The notes: generated by a model not told the origin, from the sequence alone. Positions 1 to 8,145 are shown, counted from the stretch's first letter. The stretch is DNA of 64,000 nucleotides from Rhizobium sp. NLR16a (GCF_017948245.1 NZ_CP072865.1:2815501-2879500); one strand, 5' to 3'. Made by a program: numbers and translations.

Positions 1-116
1 TATAAGCATAGAGGATCCCACTCGACCGGCGACGACGCGGTGAGAGGGAGAGGGTTATTTGGCACCAGCGGCCGGGTGGTCACCTTTCCGCGTCGCTGGA
101 GAATGCGAGGCTTGCC

Positions 117-308
117 ATGTCGTGGCTGAAGTTTTTCTTGAAGCCCGCCGTTGCGGCGGGCGCGCAAATCGACCCGGCCTGGAAGAACGACCCGCTTCGG
201 CATCCCGAGGTCCAACGCATGTCGCTGCGCGAAATCGCCGATCTGCCGCTGGGAGCGGAGAGCGGTTTGCATGCCGAGGGCAGGTCGCCGCTGGCAAAAT
301 GCGCGTGA
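117..308 (+). CDS. Small hypothetical protein (63 aa)
   Basis: A short reading frame with a hydrophobic, basic start (MSWLKFFLKPAVAAG) and a polar remainder. The first 45 residues read like a genuine small protein, whereas the last 15 are of low complexity. A weak purine-rich stretch (gcgagg) lies just before the ATG. Other frames are also open on both strands here, so the choice rests mainly on the plausible N-terminus and the start context. I do not recognise a family and assign no function. It points toward the convergent acetyltransferase gene. Confidence 0.45.
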   Translation: MSWLKFFLKPAVAAGAQIDPAWKNDPLRHPEVQRMSLREIADLPLGAESGLHAEGRSPLAKCA

Positions 309-353
309 GCACCGCTCCCGCGCATTTGCTAATTTGCCTTATGCCGGCGTCCG

Positions 354-824
354 TTAAACGGCAGATGCCTGCCAGCAAATCACCGGACCGTCCTCAGGAT
401 CGATGCGCTCGCCGGTGCGGATAAAGCCATTTCGTTCGAGGACACGCTGCGAAGCGATGTTTTCCATGGCCGTATCGGCCGAAACGAGGGTTACGCGCGG
501 ATCCTGCCGCGCCCATTCCAGCAATTCTCCTATGGCGCGCGTGACGGATCCACGTCCTTGGCGGCTGGGCGCGATCCCATAGCCGATGTGGATTTCGCCG
601 TTCTGAGGTGCGCGAATGATGGAGCACAGCCCGACGATTTCGGTCGCCTCCACAATCATCCAGGCCGACGGGATGAATTGGGCGGCGATCTCTGCTGCAA
701 TCCTGGCCAGCATCTCCAGGACCTCAGGAGGCGCGATGGCGCTATCGGAAACCAGGCTGGTATTTACAGGCGCGAAACCTTTCAGCAATGCGTTGAAATC
801 ATGGGCCGTCAATTCGATGATCAT
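354..824 (-). CDS. GNAT family N-acetyltransferase
   Basis: A 156-residue protein of the GNAT fold, which transfers an acetyl group from acetyl-CoA to an amine; the substrate cannot be read from the sequence. The acetyl-CoA loop is visible as IAPSRQGRGSVTRAIGELL, and the C-terminal half has the usual ENIASQRVLERNGF segment of the RimJ/RimL-like branch. The start at MIIELTAHDF is preferred. An upstream in-frame ATG at 866 would add 14 basic residues that look non-native. The gene is monocistronic and convergent with the small frame to its left. Confidence 0.8.
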   Translation of the reverse strand: MIIELTAHDFNALLKGFAPVNTSLVSDSAIAPPEVLEMLARIAAEIAAQFIPSAWMIVEATEIVGLCSIIRAPQNGEIHIGYGIAPSRQGRGSVTRAIGELLEWARQDPRVTLVSADTAMENIASQRVLERNGFIRTGERIDPEDGPVICWQASAV

Positions 825-1046
825 ATTCTTCTCGACATTGCGCATGCGCCGGTTTTGACGCGTCAAGCCGAGCGATGGAGCGAGACCAGCCCTCGATCAA
901 TTCGAGCGGTGTCTCGCCGTTCGCCTCGGCCGCAATGATGATTTTCAGAGCAGCAAGCGCCGGTAGTCAAGAGAGTCTCTGAGGTGCCCCTGCGGGGGCC
1001 TCGAAGGATGGGGCGGACATGCTGGCGTTGGATGGGATGCCGTTCA

Positions 1047-1506
1047 TTATCTCGTCGGATTGGCCGGATCCTCGCTGACGCCGACGCGGTGGCGATAGAC
1101 CATTTCCCAGCCTTTCCAGCCGTTGAACAGAAGAAGGGCGGTAGCGATCAAAGACAGCACCAATCCGGTCGGGACGATGAAGTCCCCGCCTTCGGCCAGC
1201 CGCCGCCCGAGGTTGAAGGCCTCGATCAGGACGAGAATGACGTTTCCGATCATGTGAAACCAGGCGTCGCGCAGGTCGCGAATGCGGCTGTCGCCGAAAG
1301 AGTCGATCAAGCCGGCAACTGCCGCCAACGCCGCCATGACAAGGCCGGCGCCGAGCATCCAGTTGGTCGCAACTGCCCAGGCCGGATCGCCCGATCTGGC
1401 GTAGACGATGTCGACAACAAGCGTGCCGACGAAGGCGGCGACGGGACGGGATCAACATCGGGTGGATCGGATGACCGGCAATGCTCAACGTGCTTTTCGG
1501 GTTCAT
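1047..1506 (-). pseudogene. DUF2231 membrane protein, frameshifted
   Basis: The start is clear: AAAGGAGGA lies four bases before the ATG at 1506, followed by MNPKSTLSIAGHPIHPMLIP, the usual DUF2231 opening. After this proline (near 1440-1450) the frame is lost and continues in another frame as VAAFVGTLVVDIVYARSGD and on to the C-terminus at 1047. Restoring two missing bases at the Phe-Pro codons gives one continuous protein with about four membrane spans. DUF2231 proteins are predicted inner-membrane proteins without a firm function. Downstream translation could restart at the ATG at 1358, giving 103 residues. Either this is a true pseudogene or a sequencing error. It follows the DUF2945 gene on the same strand with a 1-base gap. 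Confidence 0.75.
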
Positions 1507-1507
1507 C

Positions 1508-1723
1508 CTATCCTCCTTTGACCTTCCGCAATGCATCTTCCCTATAGGCAGCGATATGGTCGCTCTTGTCGCTCTTGATCTCGTATTGGGGTGAGGCCTC
1601 GGTGGCGCGGCGGCGATGACCTTTGTAGTCAAAATCCCGGGTGTGGATCGCAATGATGTGGCCGGAGACCTGCCCGGCCTCCGAATTCCAGGTGACGTGA
1701 TCTCCCCGAGCAGATTTGGCCAT
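1508..1723 (-). CDS. DUF2945 small protein (Tudor-like)
   Basis: A 71-residue protein with the DUF2945 pattern: GDHVTWNSEAGQVSGHIIAI, then a basic turn KGHRRRATEASPQYEI and SDKSDHIAA. Members form a small SH3/Tudor-like barrel; their role is unknown, though in rhizobia they often sit among general-stress genes. The start at 1723 (MAKSARGDHV) is chosen because upstream in-frame ATGs would add an unrelated cysteine-rich leader. A candidate stress-sigma promoter lies at 1760-1786. The gene is cotranscribed with the broken DUF2231 gene. Confidence 0.75.
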   Translation of the reverse strand: MAKSARGDHVTWNSEAGQVSGHIIAIHTRDFDYKGHRRRATEASPQYEIKSDKSDHIAAYREDALRKVKGG

Positions 1724-1759
1724 GTCGCACAACTCGTCAGATGCCGCAGAGCATGCGTC

Positions 1760-1786
1760 AAACATCCAGACCGCATGCTTTGTTCC
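1760..1786 (-). promoter_or_regulatory. Candidate EcfG/RpoE2-type promoter
   Basis: On the minus strand the sequence reads GGAAC, 17 bases, then TGTT. This fits the alphaproteobacterial general-stress sigma consensus (GGAAC, 16-17 bases, CGTT) at all but one position. Transcription would start about 30 bases before the DUF2945 start at 1723. The match is by eye and short motifs occur by chance. The region from here to 2088 (about 300 bases) shows no other feature. Confidence 0.35.
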
Positions 1787-2088
1787 GGTCATGGCCGACA
1801 AGCTGAAACCCGTAGCTGTGGAGAAGAGACCTGCGTGCTTGGCCCGTGCGAATGGACCCCGCCCCGCAAAAGGCTATCGCCCGGCCGGAGCCACCGAGCG
1901 TGAAGACCGTTGAAATATCGAGGGCGCGGTGATAATTCCTGCATCGGGTCTGCAGTTCACCCAGGCATCGCCGTTCTCCGGAACACGCTAAACCTGACAA
2001 TGACTGAGATATGGACACCGATCCCGTGCCATGTCGGAAGGGCGATCACCGATAATCCATCCGGAACGGCACGACCAAAGGATAGGTC

Positions 2089-2646
2089 ATGTCCAGAAAA
2101 CTCATCCCGCTCCAGGTGAGCGATGCCTCCGCATTTGCCAAGTCGCTTCGCCTGCAGCTCTCCGCCCATGAGGGGCTTCCCTCTCACCTCCAGTTCTTGA
2201 ACATGCTGGCACGGGCTGCCGGTTACGGCAATTTCCAGAGCCTGCGGGCGCAAACTGATCTCGTTGACAGCGAGGCCCTCCCCCCGACAGCGGCGCCTGT
2301 CGCCGACCCCGCGGTCGACCGAAAGCATATCGACCGTGTTCAACGCAGGTTCGACCAAGAGCTTCGCCTGATACGCTGGCCCTCGCGGCGCATGGATCAG
2401 ATCACGGCGCTTTGGATTCTCTGGTCGTATATTCCCTCAGCGAGGGATATGTCCGAAAAAGAAGTCAATGCTCTTCTTCGCGACAGGCACCTGTTTGGAG
2501 ATCACGCTTTGCTGCGTCGGGAACTTTGTGACCTCGGCCTGATGCGCCGGACGCGCGACGGCAGCGTCTACCGGCGCGTCGAACGGCCGATGCCGAACAA
2601 TGCGGCGACGATCCTGCGTCAGTGTTCGCAGCGCCAGGCACACTGA
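2089..2646 (+). CDS. DUF2087 domain protein
   Basis: A 185-residue protein. The C-terminal half (about residues 98-170) matches the DUF2087 pattern: QITALWILWSYIPSARDMSE, then EKEVNALL, then LFGDHALLRRELCDLGLMRR and TRDGSVYRR. This module resembles a winged helix and is often attached to transcription factors. Here the N-terminal half has a segment (about residues 7-55) resembling the GSU-like or toxin-linked 'FQSLRAQ' region seen in related rhizobial proteins, but I cannot assign it. The ATG at 2089 follows a purine-rich AAAGGATAGG. A regulatory role is plausible but inferred only. Confidence 0.75.
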   Translation: MSRKLIPLQVSDASAFAKSLRLQLSAHEGLPSHLQFLNMLARAAGYGNFQSLRAQTDLVDSEALPPTAAPVADPAVDRKHIDRVQRRFDQELRLIRWPSRRMDQITALWILWSYIPSARDMSEKEVNALLRDRHLFGDHALLRRELCDLGLMRRTRDGSVYRRVERPMPNNAATILRQCSQRQAH

Positions 2647-2694
2647 CCGCCGTTGCGGAGGCGCCCGACCGAAGACGGCCTTCGAAACGGCGCC

Positions 2695-2856
2695 TCATTC
2701 CTCTTTCGTGTCATCGTCGCCGGGCTGCCGCCTGCGGCGCGAACGAAGATTGCCGAAGCCCATATAGTGATCGGCATCCGAGGTGTTCCATCGGCCGGCA
2801 AGGACGATGATCGCGATGGCTGCAGCGACGATGAGCAAGGCGCAGATTATTTCCAT
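2695..2856 (-). CDS. Small single-span membrane protein (53 aa)
   Basis: From the ATG at 2856 the protein begins with one hydrophobic helix (about residues 2-20, MEIICALLIVAAAIAIIVLA). An arginine-rich turn (RSRRRRQPG) and an acidic tail (DDDTKEE) follow. This is a simple bitopic architecture with a cytoplasmic basic tail expected. An in-frame ATG at 2904 would put 16 polar residues before the helix and is less likely. I do not recognise the family. It is convergent with the DUF2087 gene. Confidence 0.6.
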   Translation of the reverse strand: MEIICALLIVAAAIAIIVLAGRWNTSDADHYMGFGNLRSRRRRQPGDDDTKEE

Positions 2857-3024
2857 GCCTTCAATGTAGCGCAGGCGGGGATCGGTCAAAGGTGGTGGCG
2901 ACACAAGGCCGAAGCGATCGGTCGAAACTCAACTTGTCTTTGCACGAATCTCACTTCGCGCTAGCCTGTGTCGCAAGCCCCATCGCCGCCCGAGTCGGCT
3001 CGCATCACATCCGAGGGAATAGAC

Positions 3025-4026
3025 ATGCCGGCTTTGATCGAAGCACGGGGCGTCAGCAAGCGCTTCCGGCAGCACAAGAGATTTCCGGGCCTGCTCGGCG
3101 CCTTCAAGACGCTGGTGACGAGCGAATATACCGAGGTTCAGGCCGTTTCCGATATCGGCTTCGATATTACGGCCGGCGAGGCCGTCGGCTATCTCGGCCC
3201 GAACGGCGCCGGCAAATCGACGATGATCAAGATGATGACCGGCATTCTGGTGCCGAGCGAGGGCACGCTTTCGGTGCTCAGCCGCACGCCGCATCTCTCC
3301 CGCATGGACAATGCGCGCGAGATCGGCGTCGTCTTCGGACAGCGCAGCCAGCTGTGGTGGGACCTGCCGCTGATCGACAGTTTTACCCTGCACCAGCGCA
3401 TCTATGGTATCCGGGCTTCCCGCTATGCGGACAATCTGCGTCACTTCAGCGAGCTGCTCGATCTCTCGCCCTTCCTCGACCGGGCGGTGCGCCAGCTCAG
3501 CCTCGGCCAGCGCATGCGCGCCGAGATCGTCATGTCGCTGCTGCACGATCCGAAGATCCTCTTCCTCGACGAACCGACGATCGGGCTCGACGTGGTCGCC
3601 AAGGATGCCGTGCGTCGGTTCCTCGCCGAGATCAACCGCGAACGCGGCGTCACCATCATTCTCACCACCCATGACCTGCAGGACATCGAGACGATCTGCC
3701 CGCGGCTGATCATGGTCGATCACTCCAGGCTGATCTTCGATGGCGAATTGCGCAGCCTGCGCGCCGCCCTCGGCTCGGCCCGGCGGCTGACGCTGGAATT
3801 TGCCAGCGACCCCGGCCCCTTGCGGCTCAGCACGGCATCGCTCGTCAACGACGAGGGCCTGCGTAAGGAATATCTGATCGAGCGCGAAGACGTGTCGCTG
3901 GTCAAAATTCTTTCGGAGGTCGGCAGCGACCGCGATCTCAAGGATGTGGCGCTGCACGAGCCTGACATCGAAGAAGTCATCCGCACCTTCTACCAGGGTC
4001 GCAACGCCAGGGCCAGGGCCTCATGA
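3025..4026 (+). CDS. ABC-2 type exporter, ATP-binding subunit
   Basis: A 333-residue ATPase that should energise the two following permeases. Walker A is GPNGAGKST at residues 58-66, the Q-loop glutamine is at 106, the signature LSLGQ is at 148-152, Walker B ends in LDE at 171-173, and the switch histidine is at 206. About 110 extra residues follow the core, as in exporters of the daunorubicin/DrrA type. The ATG at 3025 follows GAGGG and gives the normal MPALIEARGVSKRF start. It overlaps the first permease by four bases (ATGA), so the three genes form one operon. The substrate is unknown; lipid, polysaccharide and drug export are all possible. Confidence 0.9.
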   Translation: MPALIEARGVSKRFRQHKRFPGLLGAFKTLVTSEYTEVQAVSDIGFDITAGEAVGYLGPNGAGKSTMIKMMTGILVPSEGTLSVLSRTPHLSRMDNAREIGVVFGQRSQLWWDLPLIDSFTLHQRIYGIRASRYADNLRHFSELLDLSPFLDRAVRQLSLGQRMRAEIVMSLLHDPKILFLDEPTIGLDVVAKDAVRRFLAEINRERGVTIILTTHDLQDIETICPRLIMVDHSRLIFDGELRSLRAALGSARRLTLEFASDPGPLRLSTASLVNDEGLRKEYLIEREDVSLVKILSEVGSDRDLKDVALHEPDIEEVIRTFYQGRNARARAS

Positions 4027-4823
4027 GCGCCTATCTCGCCTTCACCCGCAGCTCCTTTCACGCGCAGCTCGCCTACCGCAACGAGGTCTGGGCCAACATC
4101 TTCGGCAAGCTTGTACAGGTCGTCGCTCGCGTCGCCATCTGGCTCGCCGTCTATGCCGGCGTCGGCGCGACCGTCGTCGACGGCGTTTCGCTGCAGCAGA
4201 TGGTGACCTACGCCCTGCTCGGCGGCGCTGTCATGGGCGCCACCCGCCCGGAAAGGGTCATCGGCGAGATCGGCCGCTCTCTCAAGACAGGCGATATTGC
4301 CGTCTGGCTGCTGAAGCCGCTCTCTTACCCGCTCTATCTCTTCGCCAATGAATGCGGCAGCTTTTCCTATCGGCTGGCGACGCAGGTAATCCCGACCGTC
4401 GCCTTCACCGCCCTGTTCTACGGCATGCTTGCGCCGGCAAGCCTGTTTCACGCTCTGATGTTTATCGCTTTCTGGGCGCTGTCCTTCGCGCTGATCTTCC
4501 TGATGTCGGCGCTTTTCGGCCTGATCGCCTTCTGGCTGATGACGAGCTTCTCGCTGGACTGGATCCTCGGCGCCTTGCTGCATCTCTTCTCCGGCCTGCT
4601 GGTGCCCTTCTGGTTCTTCCCCGAGCCCTTGGCGACGATCGCCCGCCACTTGCCCTTCGCCTGGGTCGTCTATTATCCCAATGCCGTCTATCTCGGCAGG
4701 CTCTCAGTGGCCGACACCTTGCTGCATCTCGGCCTCGGCCTCGGCTGGGCCGGTCTGTTCCTTTTGGGCGTGCTCTGGCTGTGGCGCCTGGCCTCGCGCC
4801 GCATCACCGTGCAGGGAGGCTGA
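4023..4823 (+). CDS. ABC-2 type exporter, permease 1
   Basis: A 266-residue membrane protein with about six hydrophobic segments, matching the ABC-2 membrane-domain length and the YhgE/DUF990-like pattern of two-permease systems. Segments include FGKLVQVVARVAIWLAVYAG near the start and LLHLGLGLGWAGLFLLGVLW near the end. Its start overlaps the stop of the ATPase gene by four bases, which implies translational coupling. It should pair with the next permease in a heterodimeric channel in the inner membrane. Confidence 0.87.
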   Translation: MSAYLAFTRSSFHAQLAYRNEVWANIFGKLVQVVARVAIWLAVYAGVGATVVDGVSLQQMVTYALLGGAVMGATRPERVIGEIGRSLKTGDIAVWLLKPLSYPLYLFANECGSFSYRLATQVIPTVAFTALFYGMLAPASLFHALMFIAFWALSFALIFLMSALFGLIAFWLMTSFSLDWILGALLHLFSGLLVPFWFFPEPLATIARHLPFAWVVYYPNAVYLGRLSVADTLLHLGLGLGWAGLFLLGVLWLWRLASRRITVQGG

Positions 4824-4825
4824 TC

Positions 4826-5629
4826 GTGCTCATCCATCACCTGCGCGTCATTCCGCTGCTGGTGCGCATGCATGTGCGCTCCCAAATGGAATATCGCGGC
4901 GCCTTCTGGCTCGACCGGCTTGCGCAGATCCTCTCCTATGGCAGCGTCTTCGCCACCATCGGCATCCTGCTGGCCCGCTTCCAGACGCTCGGCGGCTGGA
5001 CCTGGCCGGAGCTGGCGCTGCTCTTCAGCTTCCAGCTGCTCGCCTACTCTCTCGGTGCGGCAATGAGCTTCGTGCAATTGCGCGACCTCGAGGAGCTGGT
5101 GCGGCTCGGCACCTACGACACACTCCTGGTCAAGCCGTTCAGCCCTTGGGCCTATCTCGTCTTCTCCGGCCTCAATGTCGGCTATGCCGGCCACATCATC
5201 CTGGCGGTGCCGCTGCTCTGCTGGGCCGTCCTGTCGGTCGACTTCATCTGGACGGCCCCGTCCGTGGCGTTCCTGCTGGTCGCGATCGTCAGCGCGACAC
5301 TGCTCACCGCTGCGATGATCACCATGATCGGCGCGACGGCGCTGATGTGGGTGCGGTCGAACCACCTGTTCTCGATCTTCTTCGGTTTCTGGGAGCTGAC
5401 GCGCTACCCGCTCAACATCTTCCCCGGCAGCATCCAGATCATCCTCATCACCGCCGTTCCGCTGGCGCTGACCAGCTCGGTTCCCGTCGGCGCGCTGCTC
5501 GGCAAACCAATCCCGATCCTCGGCGACTGGGCCGGGCCGGTGGCGCTCGCCGCCGGCCCCATCTGGGTGCTGCTCGCCATCGCCCACTGGCGCTACGCCA
5601 CCCGCAGATACCAAGGGGCTGGCGGGTAA
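4826..5629 (+). CDS. ABC-2 type exporter, permease 2
   Basis: A 267-residue membrane protein with about six spans. It is related in layout to permease 1, including a YDTLLVKPFSPWAYL segment that parallels TGDIAVWLLKPLSYPLYL in the first permease. The start is taken at the GTG at 4826, two bases after the previous stop (4823). The same frame is open further upstream, but that part has no membrane character and overlaps permease 1. The three-gene set (one ATPase, two different permeases) is typical of DUF990-type exporters in rhizobia. The substrate is unknown. Confidence 0.85.
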   Translation: MLIHHLRVIPLLVRMHVRSQMEYRGAFWLDRLAQILSYGSVFATIGILLARFQTLGGWTWPELALLFSFQLLAYSLGAAMSFVQLRDLEELVRLGTYDTLLVKPFSPWAYLVFSGLNVGYAGHIILAVPLLCWAVLSVDFIWTAPSVAFLLVAIVSATLLTAAMITMIGATALMWVRSNHLFSIFFGFWELTRYPLNIFPGSIQIILITAVPLALTSSVPVGALLGKPIPILGDWAGPVALAAGPIWVLLAIAHWRYATRRYQGAGG

Positions 5630-5690
5630 TCGGGCTGGAGATGGCGCCCCGACCGACGTAGCATGAATACTCGCACAACTGGGGGGGCGG

Positions 5691-5930
5691 ATGATGGAAT
5701 GGCGATTGCCGGACGCGAGAAACCGACTATCGGAAGTGGTGCGCAAGGCGCGACGACGGGCCGCAATTCGTCACACTGGGCGGCGAACGCGTGGCCGTCG
5801 TGCTGTCGGCCCACGATTACGACACCCTGCGCGCCGGCTCACCCGACACTCATCGACGATCTGCTCGGCGGCCCCGTCTGGGACAACAACCTTACCGATG
5901 CGGCCGAAGCGAGGGCCAAGAATCCAAGCC
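5691..5930 (+). pseudogene. Phd/YefM-type antitoxin, two frameshifts
   Basis: Three pieces in different frames add up to one antitoxin. MEWRLPDARNRLSEVVRKA from 5694 is the Phd/YefM DNA-binding start. GPQFVTLGGERVAVVLSAHD (about 5763-5822) is the middle. TLIDDLLGGPVWDNNLTDAA (about 5849-5908) is the toxin-binding tail. The frame changes near 5760 and again near 5848. The intact family is about 85 residues, which fits the sum of the pieces. No recognisable toxin follows; the stretch to 6014 holds only low-quality frames. The gene is dead unless both shifts are sequencing errors. Confidence 0.7.
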
Positions 5931-6014
5931 GACGCCGATCTCCTGATGTCTTTGGCCGACCGGGACGGCAAGGACCGAACCTGCGCAACTGGACGAGCTC
6001 TATATGCCGGCCCC

Positions 6015-6635
6015 TCAGCCCCGGTCGAAGGCTAGCGCCCGCTGGACGGCGGGGCGCTGCAGCATGCGAGCGTGATGGTCGCTTGCCTTTGCAAAGCGGG
6101 CGGGATCGACGCCGTCGGCCGGCAGCCAATCGGTCATGACGAAGAGGTAGGGATCGGCCAGCGAATAGGTCTCGCCCATCACCCACGGGCCTTTGAACAT
6201 CGTCTCTTCGATCAGCCCGAAACAATCGGCCATATTCTGCGGCACCTTGGCCTTCATCGCCTCGAGTGCCGCCGGATCGTCGGCCCAGCGCGAGCCGCGC
6301 GGGCGATGGGCGTGGTTCACATGCACGGTCGAGCAGAGATAGTTGTTGAAGGATTGCAGCCGCGCCATTTCGAAGACATCGCCGAGCGGCGCGAGTTTGG
6401 CGGCCGGGGCGCTTTCCGCGATGAAGCCGAGGATCGCCGGCGTTTCCGTCAGCACGCCGCGATCGGTGACGAGCGCCGGCACCCGTCCCTTCGGATTGAT
6501 CTTCAGATAGTCCGGCGAACGCTGCTCGCCATCGCGGAAACTGAGCTTCTTAGTCTCGAAGGCAAGGTCGGATTCTTCCAGGGCAATAAGGCTTGCGAGC
6601 GCGCAGGTTCCGGACGCGTAATATAATGTCAGCAT
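6015..6635 (-). CDS. Glutathione S-transferase family protein
   Basis: A 206-residue protein. The N-terminal thioredoxin-like domain (about 1-80) opens with MLTLYYASGTCALASLIALE, in which Ser/Cys near residues 9-11 is the likely glutathione-activating position of beta-class GSTs. The conserved cis-proline motif is VPAL and the ETPAILGFI helix follows. The C-terminal helical domain covers about 85-200. The ATG at 6635 is preceded by AAAGGGAGTGG. GSTs conjugate glutathione to electrophiles in the cytosol; the substrate here is not predictable. Confidence 0.87.
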   Translation of the reverse strand: MLTLYYASGTCALASLIALEESDLAFETKKLSFRDGEQRSPDYLKINPKGRVPALVTDRGVLTETPAILGFIAESAPAAKLAPLGDVFEMARLQSFNNYLCSTVHVNHAHRPRGSRWADDPAALEAMKAKVPQNMADCFGLIEETMFKGPWVMGETYSLADPYLFVMTDWLPADGVDPARFAKASDHHARMLQRPAVQRALAFDRG

Positions 6636-6749
6636 GGTTGTCCACTCCCTTTCGGCACGTCTTATAGCGCGGGGATTGGTGCGCCGGAACCGGGGAGATC
6701 GATGGTTTGCGGGCGATTGCCGGCGTGCCTTGCTGCCGCCCCTCATCCG

Positions 6750-6872
6750 GCTGCCGCCACCCCTTCTCCCCGTTCTGACGGGGAGAAGGGGTGTGGGGCA
6801 CCCGCTTCCTCTATCTCGAGGTTGCGTTTGGCACGTCCCTTCTCCCCGTCAAAACGGGGAGAAGGTCAGGGT
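6750..6872. repeat. RIME-like intergenic palindromic repeat
   Basis: Two linked palindromes: CCTTCTCCCC-gttctgac-GGGGAGAAGG (about 6762-6790) and CCTTCTCCCCGT-caaa-ACGGGGAGAAGG (about 6837-6868). Hairpin pairs of this type around a CTTCTCCCC core are characteristic of Rhizobium intergenic mosaic elements (RIME). The element lies between the GST start and the end of the next minus-strand gene, and could form strong RNA hairpins at the end of the latter's transcript. Confidence 0.75.
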
Positions 6873-6892
6873 GAGAGGCAACACCCCCGCTC

Positions 6893-7249
6893 TCACCCGC
6901 AGCCCGGTACATCCTCCAGCCGGTGCCAGACCGGGATGCCGCGTTCCCTGGCGATGCGCACGTCGTTGTCGGCGCCTTTGGAATCGCCCGGCAGGCGCAG
7001 CACGCCCTCGCAGAGCTGCAGCAACCGGCCGGCGACCGGATGGAAGATTTCCTCGTAGAGGGCGTCGCCGACCGATCTGCCGCCGGCGGCGTGCCAGATC
7101 GGCAGCGCCACCCATTCGCCGATCATCGGCACATGGCCGGCCTTGAACAAGGCATAAGATGGTTCCTCAAGCCGCTTGAGGTTGGCGGCCATCTTCTCCG
7201 GGTCGTCGCCCGTTCCGGACCGATAAGGCCCCGCAATCAAAATCAACAT
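6893..7249 (-). CDS. DUF4406-like / nucleoside deoxyribosyltransferase-fold protein
   Basis: A 118-residue protein that starts MLILIAGPYRSGTGDDP, the phosphate-binding opening of the nucleoside 2-deoxyribosyltransferase-like fold. It ends with ADNDVRIARERGIPVWH, the usual last strand-helix of that fold. The middle holds LFKAGHVPMIGEWVALP. The start at 7249 is preferred to the ATG four codons earlier because the beta strand begins there. It is divergent from the DeoR-type regulator at 7390, and the phased repeats between them could control both. Substrate and activity are unproven. Confidence 0.65.
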   Translation of the reverse strand: MLILIAGPYRSGTGDDPEKMAANLKRLEEPSYALFKAGHVPMIGEWVALPIWHAAGGRSVGDALYEEIFHPVAGRLLQLCEGVLRLPGDSKGADNDVRIARERGIPVWHRLEDVPGCG

Positions 7250-7293
7250 GATCAACTCCATCGCTCCGCTTCTGCGCGAGCACTCCCGGCCTC

Positions 7294-7379
7294 ATGCACG
7301 GGATTTCCTGAAAATGCACGATATTTCTTGAATGTCGAGTCATTTCATGCAATATCATGCCATCTCGTGAATTTTCGTG
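7294..7379. promoter_or_regulatory. Phased tandem repeats, candidate DeoR operator
   Basis: A core like ATTTCnTG recurs at 7303, 7323, 7342 and 7362, spaced 20, 19 and 20 bases. A further partial copy (ttttcgtg) ends at 7379. The first two units share a longer form, atgcacg followed by ATTTC-TGaaa/t. The array fills the gap between the divergent genes at 7249 and 7390 and ends about ten bases before the regulator's start. Spacing close to two helical turns would place bound protein on one face of the DNA. DeoR proteins often bind such direct repeats; autoregulation is inferred. Confidence 0.6.
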
Positions 7380-7389
7380 CGGAGAGACA

Positions 7390-8145
7390 ATGCTGACGAC
7401 GCAGCGCAAGACCCTGATCCTCGACATCTTGCGCCGCGACGGCCAGGTGATCGCCAAGCGTGTCGCCGAGGATTTTTCGCTTTCAGAAGACACGATCCGG
7501 CGTGACCTGCGGGAAATGGCGGCGGAGGGGCTCTTGAAACGCGTGCATGGCGGCGCGATGCCGCTTGCGCCCGATCTGCCCGATTTTACCGCGCGGGCCA
7601 GCGTCTCGTCCGAGAACAAGGCGCGGCTCGGGGCTAAGGCGGCTGCGATGGTCAAGCCGGGGCAGATGGTCTTCCTCGACGGCGGCACGACGACCGCCGA
7701 GATTGCCCGGCATTTGCCGCGCGATATGGCGCTGACAGTTGCCACTCACAGTCCGACGATCGCCGCCGAGCTGGAGCACCATCCGACGGCGGAGGTGATC
7801 CTGGCCGGCGGGCGGCTCTACAAACATTCGATGGTGGCAACGGGCGCTGCGGCGATGGCGGCGATTTCGCAGCTTCGCCCCGATCTGTTCTTCCTCGGCG
7901 TCACCGCCGCCCACCCCGTGCACGGGCTTTCCACCGGCGATTTCGAGGAAGCGGCGATCAAGCGGCACATCGCTCGCTGCTCGGCCGAAACGCATGTGCT
8001 GCTGACGGAGGAGAAGTTCGACCTCGTCTCGCCCTGCCCAGTGCTCGGCATTGCCGAGGTGGCAGGACTGATCGTACCGACGGAGATGACGGCCGAGCGG
8101 CTGAAGCCTTATCGCGATCTCAACGGTACAATCACTGCAGCCTAA
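7390..8145 (+). CDS. DeoR/GlpR family transcriptional regulator
   Basis: A 251-residue repressor-type protein. The N-terminal winged helix (about residues 3-57) shows DILRRDGQVIAKRVAEDFSL, SEDTIRRDLREMAAEGLLKR and the family's VHGGA. The C-terminal sensor domain (about 75-235) has the DGGTTTAEIARHLP loop that binds a phosphorylated sugar in this family. The ATG at 7390 follows GGAGA. The effector is unknown and no sugar genes adjoin it; the only divergent partner is the DUF4406-like gene, so that gene and the regulator itself are the likely targets. Confidence 0.88.
   Translation: MLTTQRKTLILDILRRDGQVIAKRVAEDFSLSEDTIRRDLREMAAEGLLKRVHGGAMPLAPDLPDFTARASVSSENKARLGAKAAAMVKPGQMVFLDGGTTTAEIARHLPRDMALTVATHSPTIAAELEHHPTAEVILAGGRLYKHSMVATGAAAMAAISQLRPDLFFLGVTAAHPVHGLSTGDFEEAAIKRHIARCSAETHVLLTEEKFDLVSPCPVLGIAEVAGLIVPTEMTAERLKPYRDLNGTITAA

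Noticed and set aside
2929..3957. Long minus-strand open frame opposite the ABC ATPase gene
   Set aside because: It is antisense to a gene with every ATPase motif, is arginine/aspartate-rich low-complexity sequence, and has no ribosome site.
4352..4825. Upstream extension of ABC permease 2
   Set aside because: It overlaps permease 1 in another frame and has no membrane segments; the GTG at 4,826 gives the normal length.
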